Of a stretch of DNA of 64,000 bases, positions 1-11,529 are shown in pieces. How positions within the stretch are numbered: the stretch's first letter is position 1; the number at the start of each line of letters is the position of its first letter. The stretch comes from Arenicola marina. Its lineage: Eukaryota; Annelida; Polychaeta; Arenicolidae. The DNA lies in assembly GCA_964019135.1 (NCBI GenBank), contig OZ025249.1:15711088-15775087 (forward strand). The letters are read 5' to 3'. The notes below the pieces were generated by a model. The model worked only from the letters and a program-made list of their open reading frames with translations, had not been told where the DNA came from and ran no database searches. The translations under genes were made by a program, and so were the position numbers.

Positions 1-1291
1 TATGCGACGGGCAATTCTATCCGATTTTGCCCGTCCTACAGCCATAAAACTATGGCTACACCAGAGGGCACTTAGTGCAGTACTGAAGGGATCAATATAG
101 AACGAGCCCTTTCTATATCCGGCGGGAGGGCAAGGGCGGGGGGGGGGCAGTTGGGGAGGGGGATTAAGGGTCCCTTCGCGATGATGCCGGCACGAAGGAA
201 GAGAGGGGAAAAGGCGGTCGGGAGTGGGGCCAAAGTTTGGGACCTTGTTGCAGGGCCCGGGATGTGAGTTCATCCGGTGCAATGGCCGGGTCGGTGGGTA
301 CCTTTCCCGCCGAGTCCTCGTTGATTGATTGGCCACGGACCATGTTTGGCAAGTCTATATAGACCTTCCCCCCCACCCCACCACGCCTACTTGGCTCACT
401 CACCCTGCTCTCAGTCAGCTCTAGACCCCTCTCCCAATCCACCCTCCCTCCCGCCCTCACCCTGCTCTCAGTCAGCCCCCTGAAACACAAGCCATCCACG
501 CGACGTGAGATTGCCAAGTCAGTGAGATTGCGATTACCTGTTGCACCCCTCCCCTCCACCCTCCCCCCCCCCCACCCCCACCCCACACACATAACCTCAC
601 CTCCCTAGACCATCACCTGAGCGGCCCTATTCCACCCTCCTCTCCACCTGTCCTTGACGAGCTCTTGTAAAAGCAGGTCAGTCAAACAAACACGGTCGGT
701 TCACGTGCCTCAGTGTCCCCTGCCCCCCCCCCCCCCCCTCCCGGCCTGCCCCACATTGAGAGGCTTGCGCCGCGTTTAGCTGACCCCGCAAACATCCATA
801 TAAGGCAATAGACACGTCCGGTCCGGTTCCATATAAGGTAACCGAGATCCGGCTTGGGTTTTCCGCGGCGACGCTTCTTGCTACGCCGTAAGTGCGTTCT
901 GGAAAGTGGTATATTCCAAGTAGGCCCACGTGTGTTTTTTAAGGCGCATTTTTACTCGCATAACGGTCATAAATCTGCATTTTGCCGAAATACATGTAGA
1001 TCCGGTTTGCACAAATAAACGATATCAGGGGCACGTAGCAGTGGTTCTAGAAGCCATTCAGCACAAAGTATGTCAACCCTAATACTTGTTACAGAAATCG
1101 TTGTAAATCTTACTAAAAGAAACCAGAAACTGTATTGTGTTAAGGTCCTGGTGCCCAAAGTTATTAAGTAGAATAGAAATAGAGAGTTGTAAACAAGAAT
1201 AGTATATATGCAAAGATACAAAAGTATCCTTTAACGGACCTGTTCTCAGAAGGGCGAAGTTTATTTGATACCAAACGGTTGTGTTTGAGGT
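1..1291. other. Gene-free stretch with G- and C-runs
   Basis: I see no supportable gene here. The stretch has a G-run at 138-147, a C-run at 723-738 and C-rich low-complexity sequence around 366-600. Open frames in this part are glycine-, arginine- or proline-rich products of skewed composition and resemble no family I know. Confidence 0.5.
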
Positions 1292-1302
1292 TGTGTTTGA
1301 GG

Positions 1303-1560
1303 TTGGTTGGTTGGTTATTCAGGACAGGTTAACCACCTTTGGTCATATCGCGTCAATGTAAGAAGGAAGGGAGAGTGGAGCCATGTCCCCGGGGGTAAGC
1401 CCCTACTCTTTACGAAGAAAGACATGGAATCTTTATCCTGCGACCACACAGACATGGCCACAGCGGGGCTCTAACCATCGATCCAAGTGCCGTTAGGCTC
1501 TCAGGTGGCCAGAGCGCTCAAGGCGAGCGCTTTCACCCACTGAGCTACCGGGCCGGCCCC
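1303..1560 (-). mobile_element. tRNA-derived SINE, family I, full length
   Basis: Read on the minus strand it starts with a tRNA-like head containing a pol III A box (TAGCTCAGTGGG). A degenerate B-box region and a non-tRNA body follow, and it ends in a CCAACC-type tail (CCAACCAACCAACC). It is flanked by an 11-bp direct repeat, TGTGTTTGAGG, at 1292-1302 and 1561-1571, which I read as the target-site duplication. Related copies lie at 33565-33672 (3' part only), 51979-52230 and 62517-62748. It moves by target-primed reverse transcription using a partner LINE that is not in this window. Confidence 0.85.
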
Positions 1561-1571
1561 TGTGTTTGAGG

Positions 1572-4090
1572 GAAAGAATTATTGCGTAACTTGGTTTATC
1601 TTTTAAGTTGGAGATTTATCATTATGATCAGGCATAAATTGATTTATCAAACAACATTTTAAAAAAATGGTCTAAACTACATATATGGAAGACGTACATA
1701 TAAACAGGTGAATCAAATATAGTGTGTATAGCTTTAAATGTGCCCGAATACAGGAATGACTTTCTTCACAAAGAGTATAGGGGGTTACTCCCGGATACAT
1801 GGCTCCCATCTGCCTTGTCCCTTCCCAGTGTCGCGATATGACCTACACAGGTAAATTGGTCCTACTCAAATCAATCCCTAATACACCTCAGTATTGTGGA
1901 GTATAGTATCCAGACAGTGGTGGATCCAGGAAGTTACGACAGGGGGGACCATTTACTAAGGTAAAATTCAGGCGCGGGTCCAGTGAGAAACTTGCCAGAT
2001 GTGCCCATAAGGAATATTGACTATGCCCCCTGTGACCCCTTCTTGAGAAAAAGGGGGGGTGGGCACGTGCCTTTTTTCGCCTATTTTCCTACTTTTCTTT
2101 TAAAAAAAGGGGGGGGGGGGCACGTTGCCCATGTGCCCCCCACTGAAGGTGACGATGAATTATATGGAAAACTCCCCGCATACAATGGAAGGGATACATG
2201 TATATACGGATACATGATATAAATTGGCAATTTTCCAATTCACGGTTATTTAAATTCTCAGTTCACGATTAATGAAAATACTTGATCACGACGATCGGAT
2301 AATATCCTGGATCGGCCACTGCCAGATACGAGAGTTTATTAGAGTGGGCCGACTCCTCTCTACCGACTCTGCCCATGCGGCCCGACTGACGCCAGGTCCC
2401 GCCAGTTGCCGCCCCGGTGCGTGGGCGGTCGTCTGGCCCACTTCGCTTTGATCTGTTCCTTCCGGTTTCTCTCTCCGGGGCGCCCTCGCGCTCTCCAAAC
2501 TGTGACCCTGGTGGCGCGAGCGTGCTCGGTCTGCGTGGGTGGCACATACATGTAGTTTGCATAGGTCACGTTGATTTCCTCCATGTTTTGCATATATACA
2601 TCAAACCACCGCCCCCGCTCAGGCCAACTCCTCTGCCCCACCCCTCTCGCCCCCGCCCCCGCCCCCGCCTCCGCCCCCCGCTCCAGCCTCCGCCATGTAC
2701 ATTCTAGGACATGCTTAATCGGCGACTTCGGGCGCATGCGTACTGGACGTCTTTACCATCTTGTTATGTACCTGACAAAACTGACGACCTGTTTATGTTG
2801 TCATTTACCCCATCATACCTCACACCGGTGGGTATACAAGAGAAGCGTTATTTCTGGTTTCTACCCTGAGCGAGGTTTCTGGGTTGTCGTGTAGATCTTG
2901 CCAAACCGACACCATCTTTGTGGGTCAACGGTGTGGTGTTGTTCGCTCTGGAAAACCCATTGCTCAACGCAAACCGTCTTCCCAATCAGTGACTGGCGAT
3001 TTGTTCGCTTTCAGTTTCATAGGGGTCCGTCTTCCTTGGTAGGGGCCACGATCTATCTATTTTCGTTTAATCTTTTGCCGTTCGACAGCTCTACAGTTTG
3101 ACAGTCCTACAGTTTCACATATATATATATATACAGCTTGAAGTTTTGTGAGAAAATGTGAGAAAAATACCTGCATACCTGGAATATTGAATTTTATGGT
3201 AAACCCTGACAATACAGAGTCGATGACAAAGCTAGATAATGAGTTAAAATGGAATTATGTAGTCAGCGTGGGTCGATGCTTTGAGGGACTGACAAACTGT
3301 TGGATTCACTTACCATCGCTATCTTTGTTGTGACGGAGGCTACGCATACAGTGTTACCTCGGTCTGAAATTCCTCCTAAGTTACGGTAAATATTCCCAAA
3401 GACGGAGCATTCACCTTAAAAGTTAACAATGCAGTGTTCGATGGTCCACATATGAGGGCTACTTTCTGGGGGGATTAAAAATAAACATATCGACATATTA
3501 CGGTAAGGTCACTCCATGTGAGAAGCATCAGACAAATATATTAAGCTGTGGATTATGAGCAAGCAAATGGAACCTTTTCTGCTGCTGTTTGTCTACTTGG
3601 GCGGATATACGGCTTAAAGTTGCCTACAACTTAACCTGTTCGTTGCCCGACAACAAAGAGTTATGCCCAGAGGCGGTGTGGTTGTCGGGGTGAATGAACC
3701 TCCACGCTTTTAATGCCACTCTTGTCCAATGGTCTTGTTACTGTTGGCCGTTCATTCACAGCGGTGGGGTTAATGGACTTCCTTTGTGTAAAGTTTAAAC
3801 GACTGGATTGTGAGCAAGGTCACTTGACCTTATCTGGGTCTCGAAGAGTGATATCTCAGATGCCACTATGTAAATCAATTAGAATATCGAATTTTCCGCG
3901 ATGTAGTTCATCACTTAGAAATGGGCAAATGTCAAGATCTCTTTACGTGACAGATGGTTCGACTGCCGGTCTCATTCAGAGATTAAATGGTGTTCATGTA
4001 CACGATAAACATTTCCAAAGCAGCAGCGGTCTTGATCATAATAATAAATTGGCATCTTCATGCATTGCAAAGCGTTATCTATCGAATCAT
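1572..4090. other. Gene-free stretch, partly GC-rich
   Basis: I find no gene. Positions 2340-2700 are GC- and CpG-rich and contain CCCCCGCC-type low complexity. G-runs occur near 2054 and 2109. A short TA microsatellite is at 3117-3134. An open frame at 3713-4117 encodes 134 aa with no recognisable domain and runs into the satellite array that follows. Confidence 0.45.
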
Positions 4091-5340
4091 ATGAGCAGTA
4101 AAGCAGCCCAGTGGTAGCGCTCTTGTCTTCAGATCGACAGGTATCGGTCTCTGTGGCTGAGTGGTAGGGCTTTCTGCTTTTGATCAACAGGTCTCATAGT
4201 CTCTGTGGCTGAGTGGTAGCGCTGTCGGCTTCAGATTGGCAGGTCCCATAGTCTCTGTGGCTGAGTGGTAGGGCTTTCTGCTTTTGATCAACAGGTCTCA
4301 TAGTCTCTGTGGCTGAGTGGTAGCGCTCTCGGCTTCAGATTGGCAGGTCCCATAGTCTCTGTGGCTGAGTGGTAGCGCTGTCGGCTTCAGATTGGCAGGT
4401 CCCATAGTCTCTGTGGCTGAGTGGTAGCGCTCTCGGCTTCAGATCGGCAGGTCCCATAGTCTCTGTGGCTGAGTGGTAGCGCTCTCGGCTTCAGATCGGC
4501 AGGTCCCATAGTCTCTGTGGCTGAGTGGTAGCGCTCTCCGCTTCAGATCGGCAGGTCCCATAGTCTCTGTGGCTGAGTGGTAGCGCTGTCGGCTTCAGAT
4601 TGGCAGGTCCCATAGTCTCTGTGGCTGAGTGGTAGCGCTCTCGGCTTCAGATTGGCAGGTCCCATAGTCTCTGTGGCTGAGTGGTAGCGCTCTCGGCTTC
4701 AGATCGGCAGGTCCCATAGTCTCTGTGGCTGAGTGGTAGCGCTGTCGGCTTCAGATTGGCAGGTCCCATAGTCTCTGTGGCTGAGTGGTAGCGCTGTCGG
4801 CTTCAGATTGGCAGGTCCCATAGTCTCTGTGGCTGAGTGGTAGCGCTCTCGGCTTCAGATCGGCAGGTCCCATAGTCTCTGTGGCTGAGTGGTAGCGCTC
4901 TCGGCTTCAGATCGGCAGGTCCCATAGTCTCTGTGGCTGAGTGGTAGCGCTCTCGGCTTCAGATCAGCAGGTCCCATAGTCTCTGTGGCTGAGTGGTAGC
5001 GCTCTCGGCTTCAGATCGGCAGGTCCCATAGTCTCTGTGGCTGAGTGGCAGCGCTGTCAGCTTGAGATCGGCAGGTCCCATTGTCTCTGTGGCTGAGTGG
5101 TAGCGCTCTCCGCTTCAGATCGGCAGGTCCCATAGTCTCTGTGGCTGAGTGGTAGCGCTCTCCGCTTCAGATCGGCAGGTCCCATAGTCTCTGTGGCTGA
5201 GTAGTGGCGCCCTTGCGTTCAGATCGACAGATTCCAGTCTCTGTGGCTGAGTGGTAGGGTTCTCGGCTTCATATCGATAGGTTCCAGTCTCTCTGTGGCT
5301 GAGTGGTAACCTCTTCTGCATCAGATCGACAGGTGGTTTA
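4091..5340 (+). repeat. 52-bp satellite, about 24 copies, each with a pol III A box
   Basis: The period is 52 bp and about 24 head-to-tail units can be counted. Each unit carries TGGCTGAGTGG, an exact match to the tRNA/SINE A-box consensus TGGCNNAGTGG. A stretch that resembles a D arm, anticodon arm and variable region follows (GCGCTCTCGGCTTCAGATCG). The unit stops at AGGTCCCATAG, just where a T arm and B box would begin, so each unit looks like the 5' half of a tRNA-like SINE head. Central units are nearly identical, differing at a few C/T and C/G positions, while the outermost units on both sides are diverged. That is the usual mark of unequal exchange. Two units near the left edge (about 4165 and 4269) share a private variant, showing a 104-bp duplication. 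It is not a tRNA gene cluster, because no unit has a T arm. Confidence 0.93.
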
Positions 5341-5688
5341 TATACAACTCACATACCGTTCCATTTGTTCTGTGCATACGGACTCCCAAGGATCTTTGAA
5401 ATATGGATATATTAAAGTGTATGATAAAATAATATTATAGTGTCTGTTCTCGGAGGAATTACGGTTATAGCTATGTTATAATGCTCGGCTATCGGAGATA
5501 ATTCGTGTACTTTGATGATCGTATTACGCAGGACTCACTTATCGAGCAAGGCCACTTACATCGCATTCCCCGTATGTTGATGTTAGAATAAATGGAAACT
5601 GCTGACCAATTCTTCAAACCTTTCAAGTACATCCTGGATGAGACTGTTTTATGTTTTTGTGGTCAGGCAGGTCGATCCCCGAGATACG
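5341..5688. other. Spacer between two tandem arrays
   Basis: This is about 350 bp of non-repetitive, AT-leaning sequence separating the 52-bp and 26-bp arrays. I see no gene, RNA or regulatory site in it. Confidence 0.4.
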
Positions 5689-8600
5689 TGAGAGTGTCTG
5701 TGCTAGGGACTTGGTGAGAGAGTCTGTGCTAGGGGCTTGGCGAGAGTGTCTGTGCTAGGGACTTGGCGAGTGTGTCTGTGTTAGGGGCTTGGCGAGTGTG
5801 TCTGTGCTAGGGGCTTGGTGAGAGTGTCTGTGCTAGGGACTTGGCGAGAGTGTCTGTGTTAGGGACTTGGCGAGAGTGTCTGTGTTAGGGGCTTGGCGAG
5901 TGTGTCTGTGCTAGGGGCTTGGTGAGAGTGTCTGTGCTAGGGACTTGGTGAGAGTGTCTGTGCTAGGGGCTTGGTGAGAGTGTCTGTGCTAGGGGCTTCG
6001 TGAGAGTGTCTGTGCTAGGGACTTGGCGAGTGTGTCTGTGCTAGGGGCTTGGCGAGAGTGTCTGTGCTAGGGACTTGGCGAGTGTGTCTGTGCTAGGGGC
6101 TTGGTGAGAGTGTCTGTGCTAGGGGCTTGGCGAGTGTGTCTGTGCTAGGGGCTTGGTGAGAGTGTCTGTGCTAGGGGCTTGGCGAGAGTGTCTGTGCTAG
6201 GGGCTTGGTGAGAGTGTCTGTGCTAGGGGCTTGGCGGGTGTGTCTGTGCTAAGGGCTTGGTGAGAGTGTCTGTGCTAGGGGCTTGGCGGGTGTGTCTGTG
6301 CTAGGGGCTTGGCGAGAGTGTCTGTGCTAGGGGCTTGGCGGGTGTGTCTGTGCTAAGGGCTTGGTGAGAGTGTCTGTGCTAGGGGCTTGGCGGGTGTGTC
6401 TGTGCTAGGGGCTTGGTGAGAGTGTCTGTGCTAGGGGCTTGGCGAGAGTGTCTGTGCTAGGGGCTTGGTGAGAGTGTCTGTGCTAGGGGCTTGGCGGGTG
6501 TGTCTGTGCTAAGGGCTTGGTGAGAGTGTCTGTGCTAGGGGCTTGGCGGGTGTGTCTGTGCTAGGGGCTTGGCGAGAGTGTCTGTGCTAGGGGCTTGGCG
6601 AGTGTGTCTGTGCTAGGGGCTTGGCGAGTGTGTCTGTGCTAGGGACTTGGCGAGAGTGTCTGTGTTAGGGACTTGGTGAGTGTGTCTGTGTTAGGGGCTT
6701 GGCGAGTGTGTCTGTGCTAGGGGCTTGGCGAGTGTGTCTGTGCTAGGGGCTTGGCGAGTGTGTCTGTGCTAGGGGCTTGGCGAGAGTGTCTGTGTTAGGG
6801 GCTTGGTGAGAGTGTCTGTGCTAGGGGCTTGGCGAGAGATTCTGTGCTTGGGGCTTGGCGAGTGTGTCTCTGCTAGGGACTTGGCGAGAGTGTCTGTGTT
6901 AGAGACTTGGTGAGTGTGTCTGTGTTAGGGGCTTGGCGAGTGTGTCTGTGCTAGGGGCTTGGAGAGTGTGTCTGTGCTAGGGGCTTAGCGAGTGTGTCTG
7001 TGCTAGGGGCTTGGCGAGTGTGTCTGTGCTAGGGGCTTGGCGAGAGTGTCTGTGTTAGGGGCTTGGCGAGAGTGTCTGTGCTAGGGGCTTGGCGAGCGAG
7101 TCGGTGCTAGGGGCTTGGCGAGTGTGTCTCTGCTAGGGACTTGGCGAGAGTGTCTGTGTTAGAGACTTGGTGAGTGTGTCTGTGTTAGGGGCTTGGCGAG
7201 TGTGTCTGTCTTAGGGGCTTGGCGAGTGTGTCTGTGTTAGGGGCTTGGCGAGTGTGTCTGTGTTAGGGGCTTGGCGAGTGTGTCTGTTTTAGGGGCTTGG
7301 CGAGAGTGTGTGTGCTAGGGACTTGGCGAGTGTGTCTGTGCTAGGGGCTCGGCGAGTGTGTCTGGGTTAGGGGCTTGGCGAGTGTGTCTGTGCTAGGGGC
7401 TTGGCGAGAGTGTCTGTGTTAGGGGCTTGGCGAGTGTGTCTGTGTTAGGGGCTTGGCGAGAGAGTCTGTTAGGGGCTTGGCGAGAGTGTCTGTGTTAGGG
7501 GCTTGGCGAGAGAGTCTGTGCTAGGGGCTTGGCGAGTGTGTCTGTGTTAGGGGCTTGGCGAGTGTGTCTGTGCTAGGGGCTTGGCGAGTGTGTCTGTGCT
7601 AAGGGTTTGGCGAGAGTGTCTGTGCTAGGGGCTTGGCGAGTGTGTCTGTGCTAGGGGCTTGGCGAGAGTGTCTGTGTTAGGGACTTGGCGAGTGCGTCTG
7701 TGTTAGGGGCTTGGCGAGTGTGTCTGTGTTAGGGGCTTGGCGAGTGTGTCTGTGTTAGGGGCTTTGCGAGAGTGTGTGTGCTAGGGGCTTGGCGAGTGTG
7801 TCTGTTTTAGGGGCTTGGCGAGAGAGTCTGTGCTAGGGGCTTGGCGAGTGTGTCTGTGTTAGGGGCTTGGCGAATGTGTCTGTGCTAGGGGCTTGGCGAG
7901 AGTGTCTGTGTTAGGGACTTGGCGAGTGTGTCTGTGCTAGGGACTCGGCGAGTGTGTCTGTGCTAGGGGCTTGGCGAGTGTGTCTGTGTTAAAGGCTTGG
8001 CGAGTGTGTCTGTGCTAGGGACTTGGCGAGAGTGTCTGTGTTAGGGGCTTGGCGAGTGTGTCTGTGCTAGGGGCTTGGCGAGTGTGTCTGTGCTAGGGGC
8101 TTGGCGAGAGTGTCTGTGTTAGGGACTTGGCGAGTGTGTCTGTGCTAGGGACTCGGCGAGAGTGTCTGTGCTAGGGGCTCGGCGAGTGTGTCTGGGTTAG
8201 GGGCTTGGCGAGTGTGTCTGTGCTAGGGGCTTGGCGCGAGTGTCTGTGTTAGGGGCTTGGCGAATGTGTCTGTGTTAGGGGCTTGGCGAGAGAGTCTGTG
8301 CTAGGGGCTTGGCGAGTGTGTCTGTGCTAGGGATTTGGCGAGAGTGTCTGTGTTAGAGACTTGGTGAGTGTGTCTGTGTTAAGGGCTTGGCGAGTGTGTC
8401 TGTGCTAGGGGCTTAGCGAGTGTGTCTGTGCTAGGTGCTTGGCGAGTGTGTCTGTGCTAGGGGCTTGGCGAGTGTGTCTGTGTTAGGGGCTTGGCGAGAG
8501 TGTCTGTGTTAGGGACTTGGCGAGTGTGTCTGTGCTAGGGACTTGGCGAGAGTGTCTGTGTTAGGGGCTTGGCGAGTGTGTCTGTGTTAGGGGCTTGGCG

Positions 8601-9139
8601 AGTGTGTCTGTGTTAGGGGCTTGGCGAGTGTGTCTGTGTTAGGGGCTTGGCGAGTGTGTCTGTGTTAGGGGCTTGGCGAATGTGTCTGTGCTAGGGGCTT
8701 GGCGAGAGTGTCTGTGTTAGGGACTTGGCGAGTGTGTCTGTGCTAGGGACTCGGCGAGAGTGTCTGTGCTAGGGACTTGGCGAGAGTGTCTGTGCTAGGG
8801 ACTTGGCGAGTGTGTCTGTGTTAGGGACTCGGCGAGAGTGTCTGTGCTAGGGACGTGGCGAGAGTGTCTGTGCTATGGGCTTGGCGAGTGTGTCTGTGCT
8901 AGGGGCTTGGCGAGAGAGTCTGTGCTAGGGGCTTGGCGAGTGTGTCTGTGCTAGGGACTTGGCGAGAGTGTCTGTGTTAGGGACTTGGTGAGTGTGTCTG
9001 TGTTTGGGGCTTGGCGAGTGTGTCTGTGCTAGGGGCTTGGCGAGTGTGTCTGTACTAGGGACTTGGCGAGTGTGCTTGTGCTAGGGGCTTGGCGAGAGTG
9101 TGTGCTAGGGACTTGGCGAGAGTGTCTACGGGCTTGGCA
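5689..9139 (+). repeat. 26-bp minisatellite, about 132 copies (3.4 kb)
   Basis: The core unit reads GTGCTAGGGGCTTGG followed by CGAGAGTGTCT, 26 bp in all. There are two-state variants at several positions: CTAGGG/TTAGGG, GGGG/GGGA, GCGAG/GTGAG and AGAGTG/AGTGTG. Blocks of variants recur at multiples of 26. The marker CTAAGGGCTTGGTGAGAG is at about 6250, 6354 and 6510 (steps of 104 and 156). The marker TTAGAGACTTGGTGAG is at about 6899 and 7159 (260 bp apart) and again near 8353. Higher-order units have therefore been copied. The unit contains stop codons (TAG), so there is no open frame and it is not coding. The flanks are unique sequence. Confidence 0.95.
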
Positions 9140-10500
9140 TCATGTAGGCAGTCATGGTTGCTTCGGATGCCATTGGTATGTAGCGAGGTAATGGTTTAAA
9201 TAATGTAAAACCATGGTCGAACCATGGTAAGCGGCTCTGGATGGCCTGATACCATCTGAAATACCATCTTGCTGTGATGGCCTTGATGAACGGTGATTCT
9301 GATGATCAGGTTCGGATGCCACTGCGCTGGCGAGTGATTTTCATGTTACAATGGGGATGCAATGGAAGATGGTGATGGTGTGTGGCAGCAGGTTACATGG
9401 GTTCTTTTGGTCATCGGTGCGCACAACTTGCGTTTCTGATGGCATCAAGCCGAGAAGACACGGGAGGCAGACAAGCAAGACACATAGAGCTTCGGATTGA
9501 GAACTATTATATGACTGCCTATGTCCTAAACTGAAGTGAAGTGGTATATACGGTTGCTGAGAACAACAGATATATATATATATATATATATATATAAACA
9601 CTTTGCTGGAGTAGCATCTTTTTGGAGTCAAAAACACTAGGTTCATTGTACCACTGGGAGTAGCTGGGATGTGGCACGCTCACTCTAAGTAGCCTCTAAA
9701 TAGCCTCTGCGTAGGTAACTGAAACTTGTTGTTTTCGTCTTTTTTGTTATGGTTATAATTATGATACGATACGTTTTCATTGCGTCATTTGTAAAACTGG
9801 GCGCGCCGCTGCCTCGCCGTTGTCCGTAGCAACACTGGTATACACTGTACATGTATACATACGTCAGCATCAACGTTACTCGCTCTCCGCGAACCCAGTG
9901 ACCCAGGTGCACGCATCAACTGATATACGTACACCTAAATCGACATATGGACTGTGCCCATGTGATGATGTCAGTAAGGACGACAACAGTCTCGTGTAGG
10001 CTGGCGGGGACTGGCTCGTGCGTCTTCAGTCGTGTGCCTGCTGCTGTCACGGGATCGCTACCGATGGTTGACGTCGACAAGTCAACCTTGTTTTTGTCAT
10101 GACAACGTCTACGTCACATAAGTTTTGTCCTGGTTCTAGATTAGAGTAAGCCTAATTCAAAACTGTACAAAAAAGGGAACCCATTGCTTTTACATTTGAG
10201 TTAATTTGAACAACAAATTCGATGTAAAGAAGATTTAGATTGTTCCGTGGCAGCGTTTTCTATGTCTAGTATTTTTCGCGCTTGTACATCGCTGACGGTC
10301 ACATAAACATAAACATAAATATATACAAGGGATTACGATGCATCTGTCGGCGTCGAAATGACAAAATGTGGGCCTTTCCACGATGAAAAAAATACACGAG
10401 CGGGCACCCCTAATTAAGGTGCGCACCTGGGTCATAAGGCATGCTAAATACACCGATACTTACTTATACGTCGCCAATACCAGGTACGGCTGGGTCTCGC
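9140..10500. other. Gene-free stretch with a TA microsatellite
   Basis: I see no gene. A TA dinucleotide run lies at 9570-9597. The remainder is non-repetitive, AT-leaning sequence with only short, unconvincing open frames. Confidence 0.4.
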
Positions 10501-10600
10501 CCTGTGGGGGTATTGGCGATGGCTGTGTTGCATGGAGGTGGGGAGTGGGGGAGGGGGGAGGCGGGGAGAGGGAGAAGGGGGGGGGGGGTGGCTGAGCGCC
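10501..10600 (+). repeat. G-rich low-complexity tract, quadruplex candidate
   Basis: About 70 bp (10530-10600) is built of runs of three or more G separated by one to a few bases and ends in a run of at least ten G. This meets the usual four-G-tract pattern for a G-quadruplex. Comparable tracts lie at 12585-12720, 13440-13620, 15355-15450, 16560-16690, 60238-60262 and 61063-61110. Confidence 0.6.
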
Positions 10601-10764
10601 GCAATCCAGGCACCTCAAGGCGGCAAAACAACCACACACATCGGGGATAAAAGCAGATAAATGACTGGCATGCCTGGATGTATCGCCCTGAATCAAGCCA
10701 TTGCGGTTTTCTTGTCAAGGTAAACCTTCAGGCGATCGACTGTCATTTTGGACTTACCTTCACG

Positions 10765-10798
10765 CGGATAGCAATTAATCAGATAGCAATTAATCTGG
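10765..10798 (+). repeat. Short direct repeat with homeodomain-like cores
   Basis: The word TAGCAATTAATC occurs twice back to back, 15 bp apart. Each copy contains ATTAAT, a core that homeodomain proteins often bind. It may be a local duplication only; a regulatory role is conjecture. Confidence 0.35.
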
Positions 10799-11029
10799 TA
10801 TGGTACGCGGCTAATATATAGATGTGAAACCTGGCCCCTATCTATATCATGGTAGAAAGTGTTTAGTAAGAACCAGGGTAGAAACTTGAATCTTGGTGAT
10901 GTAGAATGGAGATAAGTTTCAGTTGAATACCGTACTGGCACAGACCTAGCACAGACTTGCACAGACCTAGCACAGACACACATAAGTTCTTTCTAACTAA
11001 AAGCTATATACCATGTATACATATATATT

Positions 11030-11133
11030 TATAGAGAGAGAGGGAGACCGAGAGAGAGAGAGAGATCGGAGAGAGATCGGAGAGAGAGAGAAAGAGCGAA
11101 AAGAGACTGAGAGCGAGAGCTAGAGAGAGAGAG
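11030..11133 (+). repeat. GA-rich microsatellite
   Basis: An imperfect GAGA tract of about 100 bp, with interruptions such as GATCGGAGAGAG. Confidence 0.9.
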
Positions 11134-11390
11134 CTGTCATATGGAGATGCATGATGATATTACATAATATATTATTTAACCGACGTCAATAAAATCTCCA
11201 ATTCTACATAATAATTTCCTAATTAAGTTCTGACGAATTATTTTGTACCCATTAAATTCCCCCCGACTGTCGCCGCTGGTTTGGTAACTGCGAGGCTCCA
11301 GGATACGCGTTTGATTTAGGAGCTCGCCCGTTGACTGTCGGCTGTTTACAAGTCATCTATCTGCTCGGTGCTGCTGTATCAGTTGCAGCA

Positions 11391-11413
11391 TGAGGTCAGA
11401 TGTCGTGACCTCA
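11391..11413. promoter_or_regulatory. Inverted AGGTCA repeat, 7-bp gap
   Basis: TGAGGTCA at 11391-11398 is mirrored by TGACCTCA at 11406-11413, an 8-bp perfect inverted repeat with a 7-bp spacer. AGGTCA is the core half-site of many nuclear receptors. It sits in about 250 bp of unique, moderately GC-rich sequence with no gene next to it. Function is inferred only from the motif. Confidence 0.35.
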
Positions 11414-11529
11414 ATCACGTCACGGCTAGGCAGCTGTCGCCCTCAGTTCCGAGAAGACTTATAACACCCGTCGTGTCCGACGGCACATCCGGCTAACATC
11501 CGGGTCTGTAGCGGTTGGGGTTATTGGTT

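Noticed and set aside
3713-4117. 134-aa open frame, plus strand
   Set aside because: No domain recognised, and it runs into the first diverged unit of the 52-bp satellite.
4091-5340. Cluster of tRNA genes
   Set aside because: Units have the A-box half only, with no T arm, no B box and no acceptor-stem pairing.
5689-9139. CRISPR array or interstitial telomere
   Set aside because: Units are head-to-tail with no unique spacers, the sequence is nuclear animal DNA, and TTAGGG appears at most once per 26 bp and never in tandem.
4091-9139. The 52-bp array as a dimer of the 26-bp unit
   Set aside because: The sequences do not align; the 2:1 length ratio appears to be coincidence.
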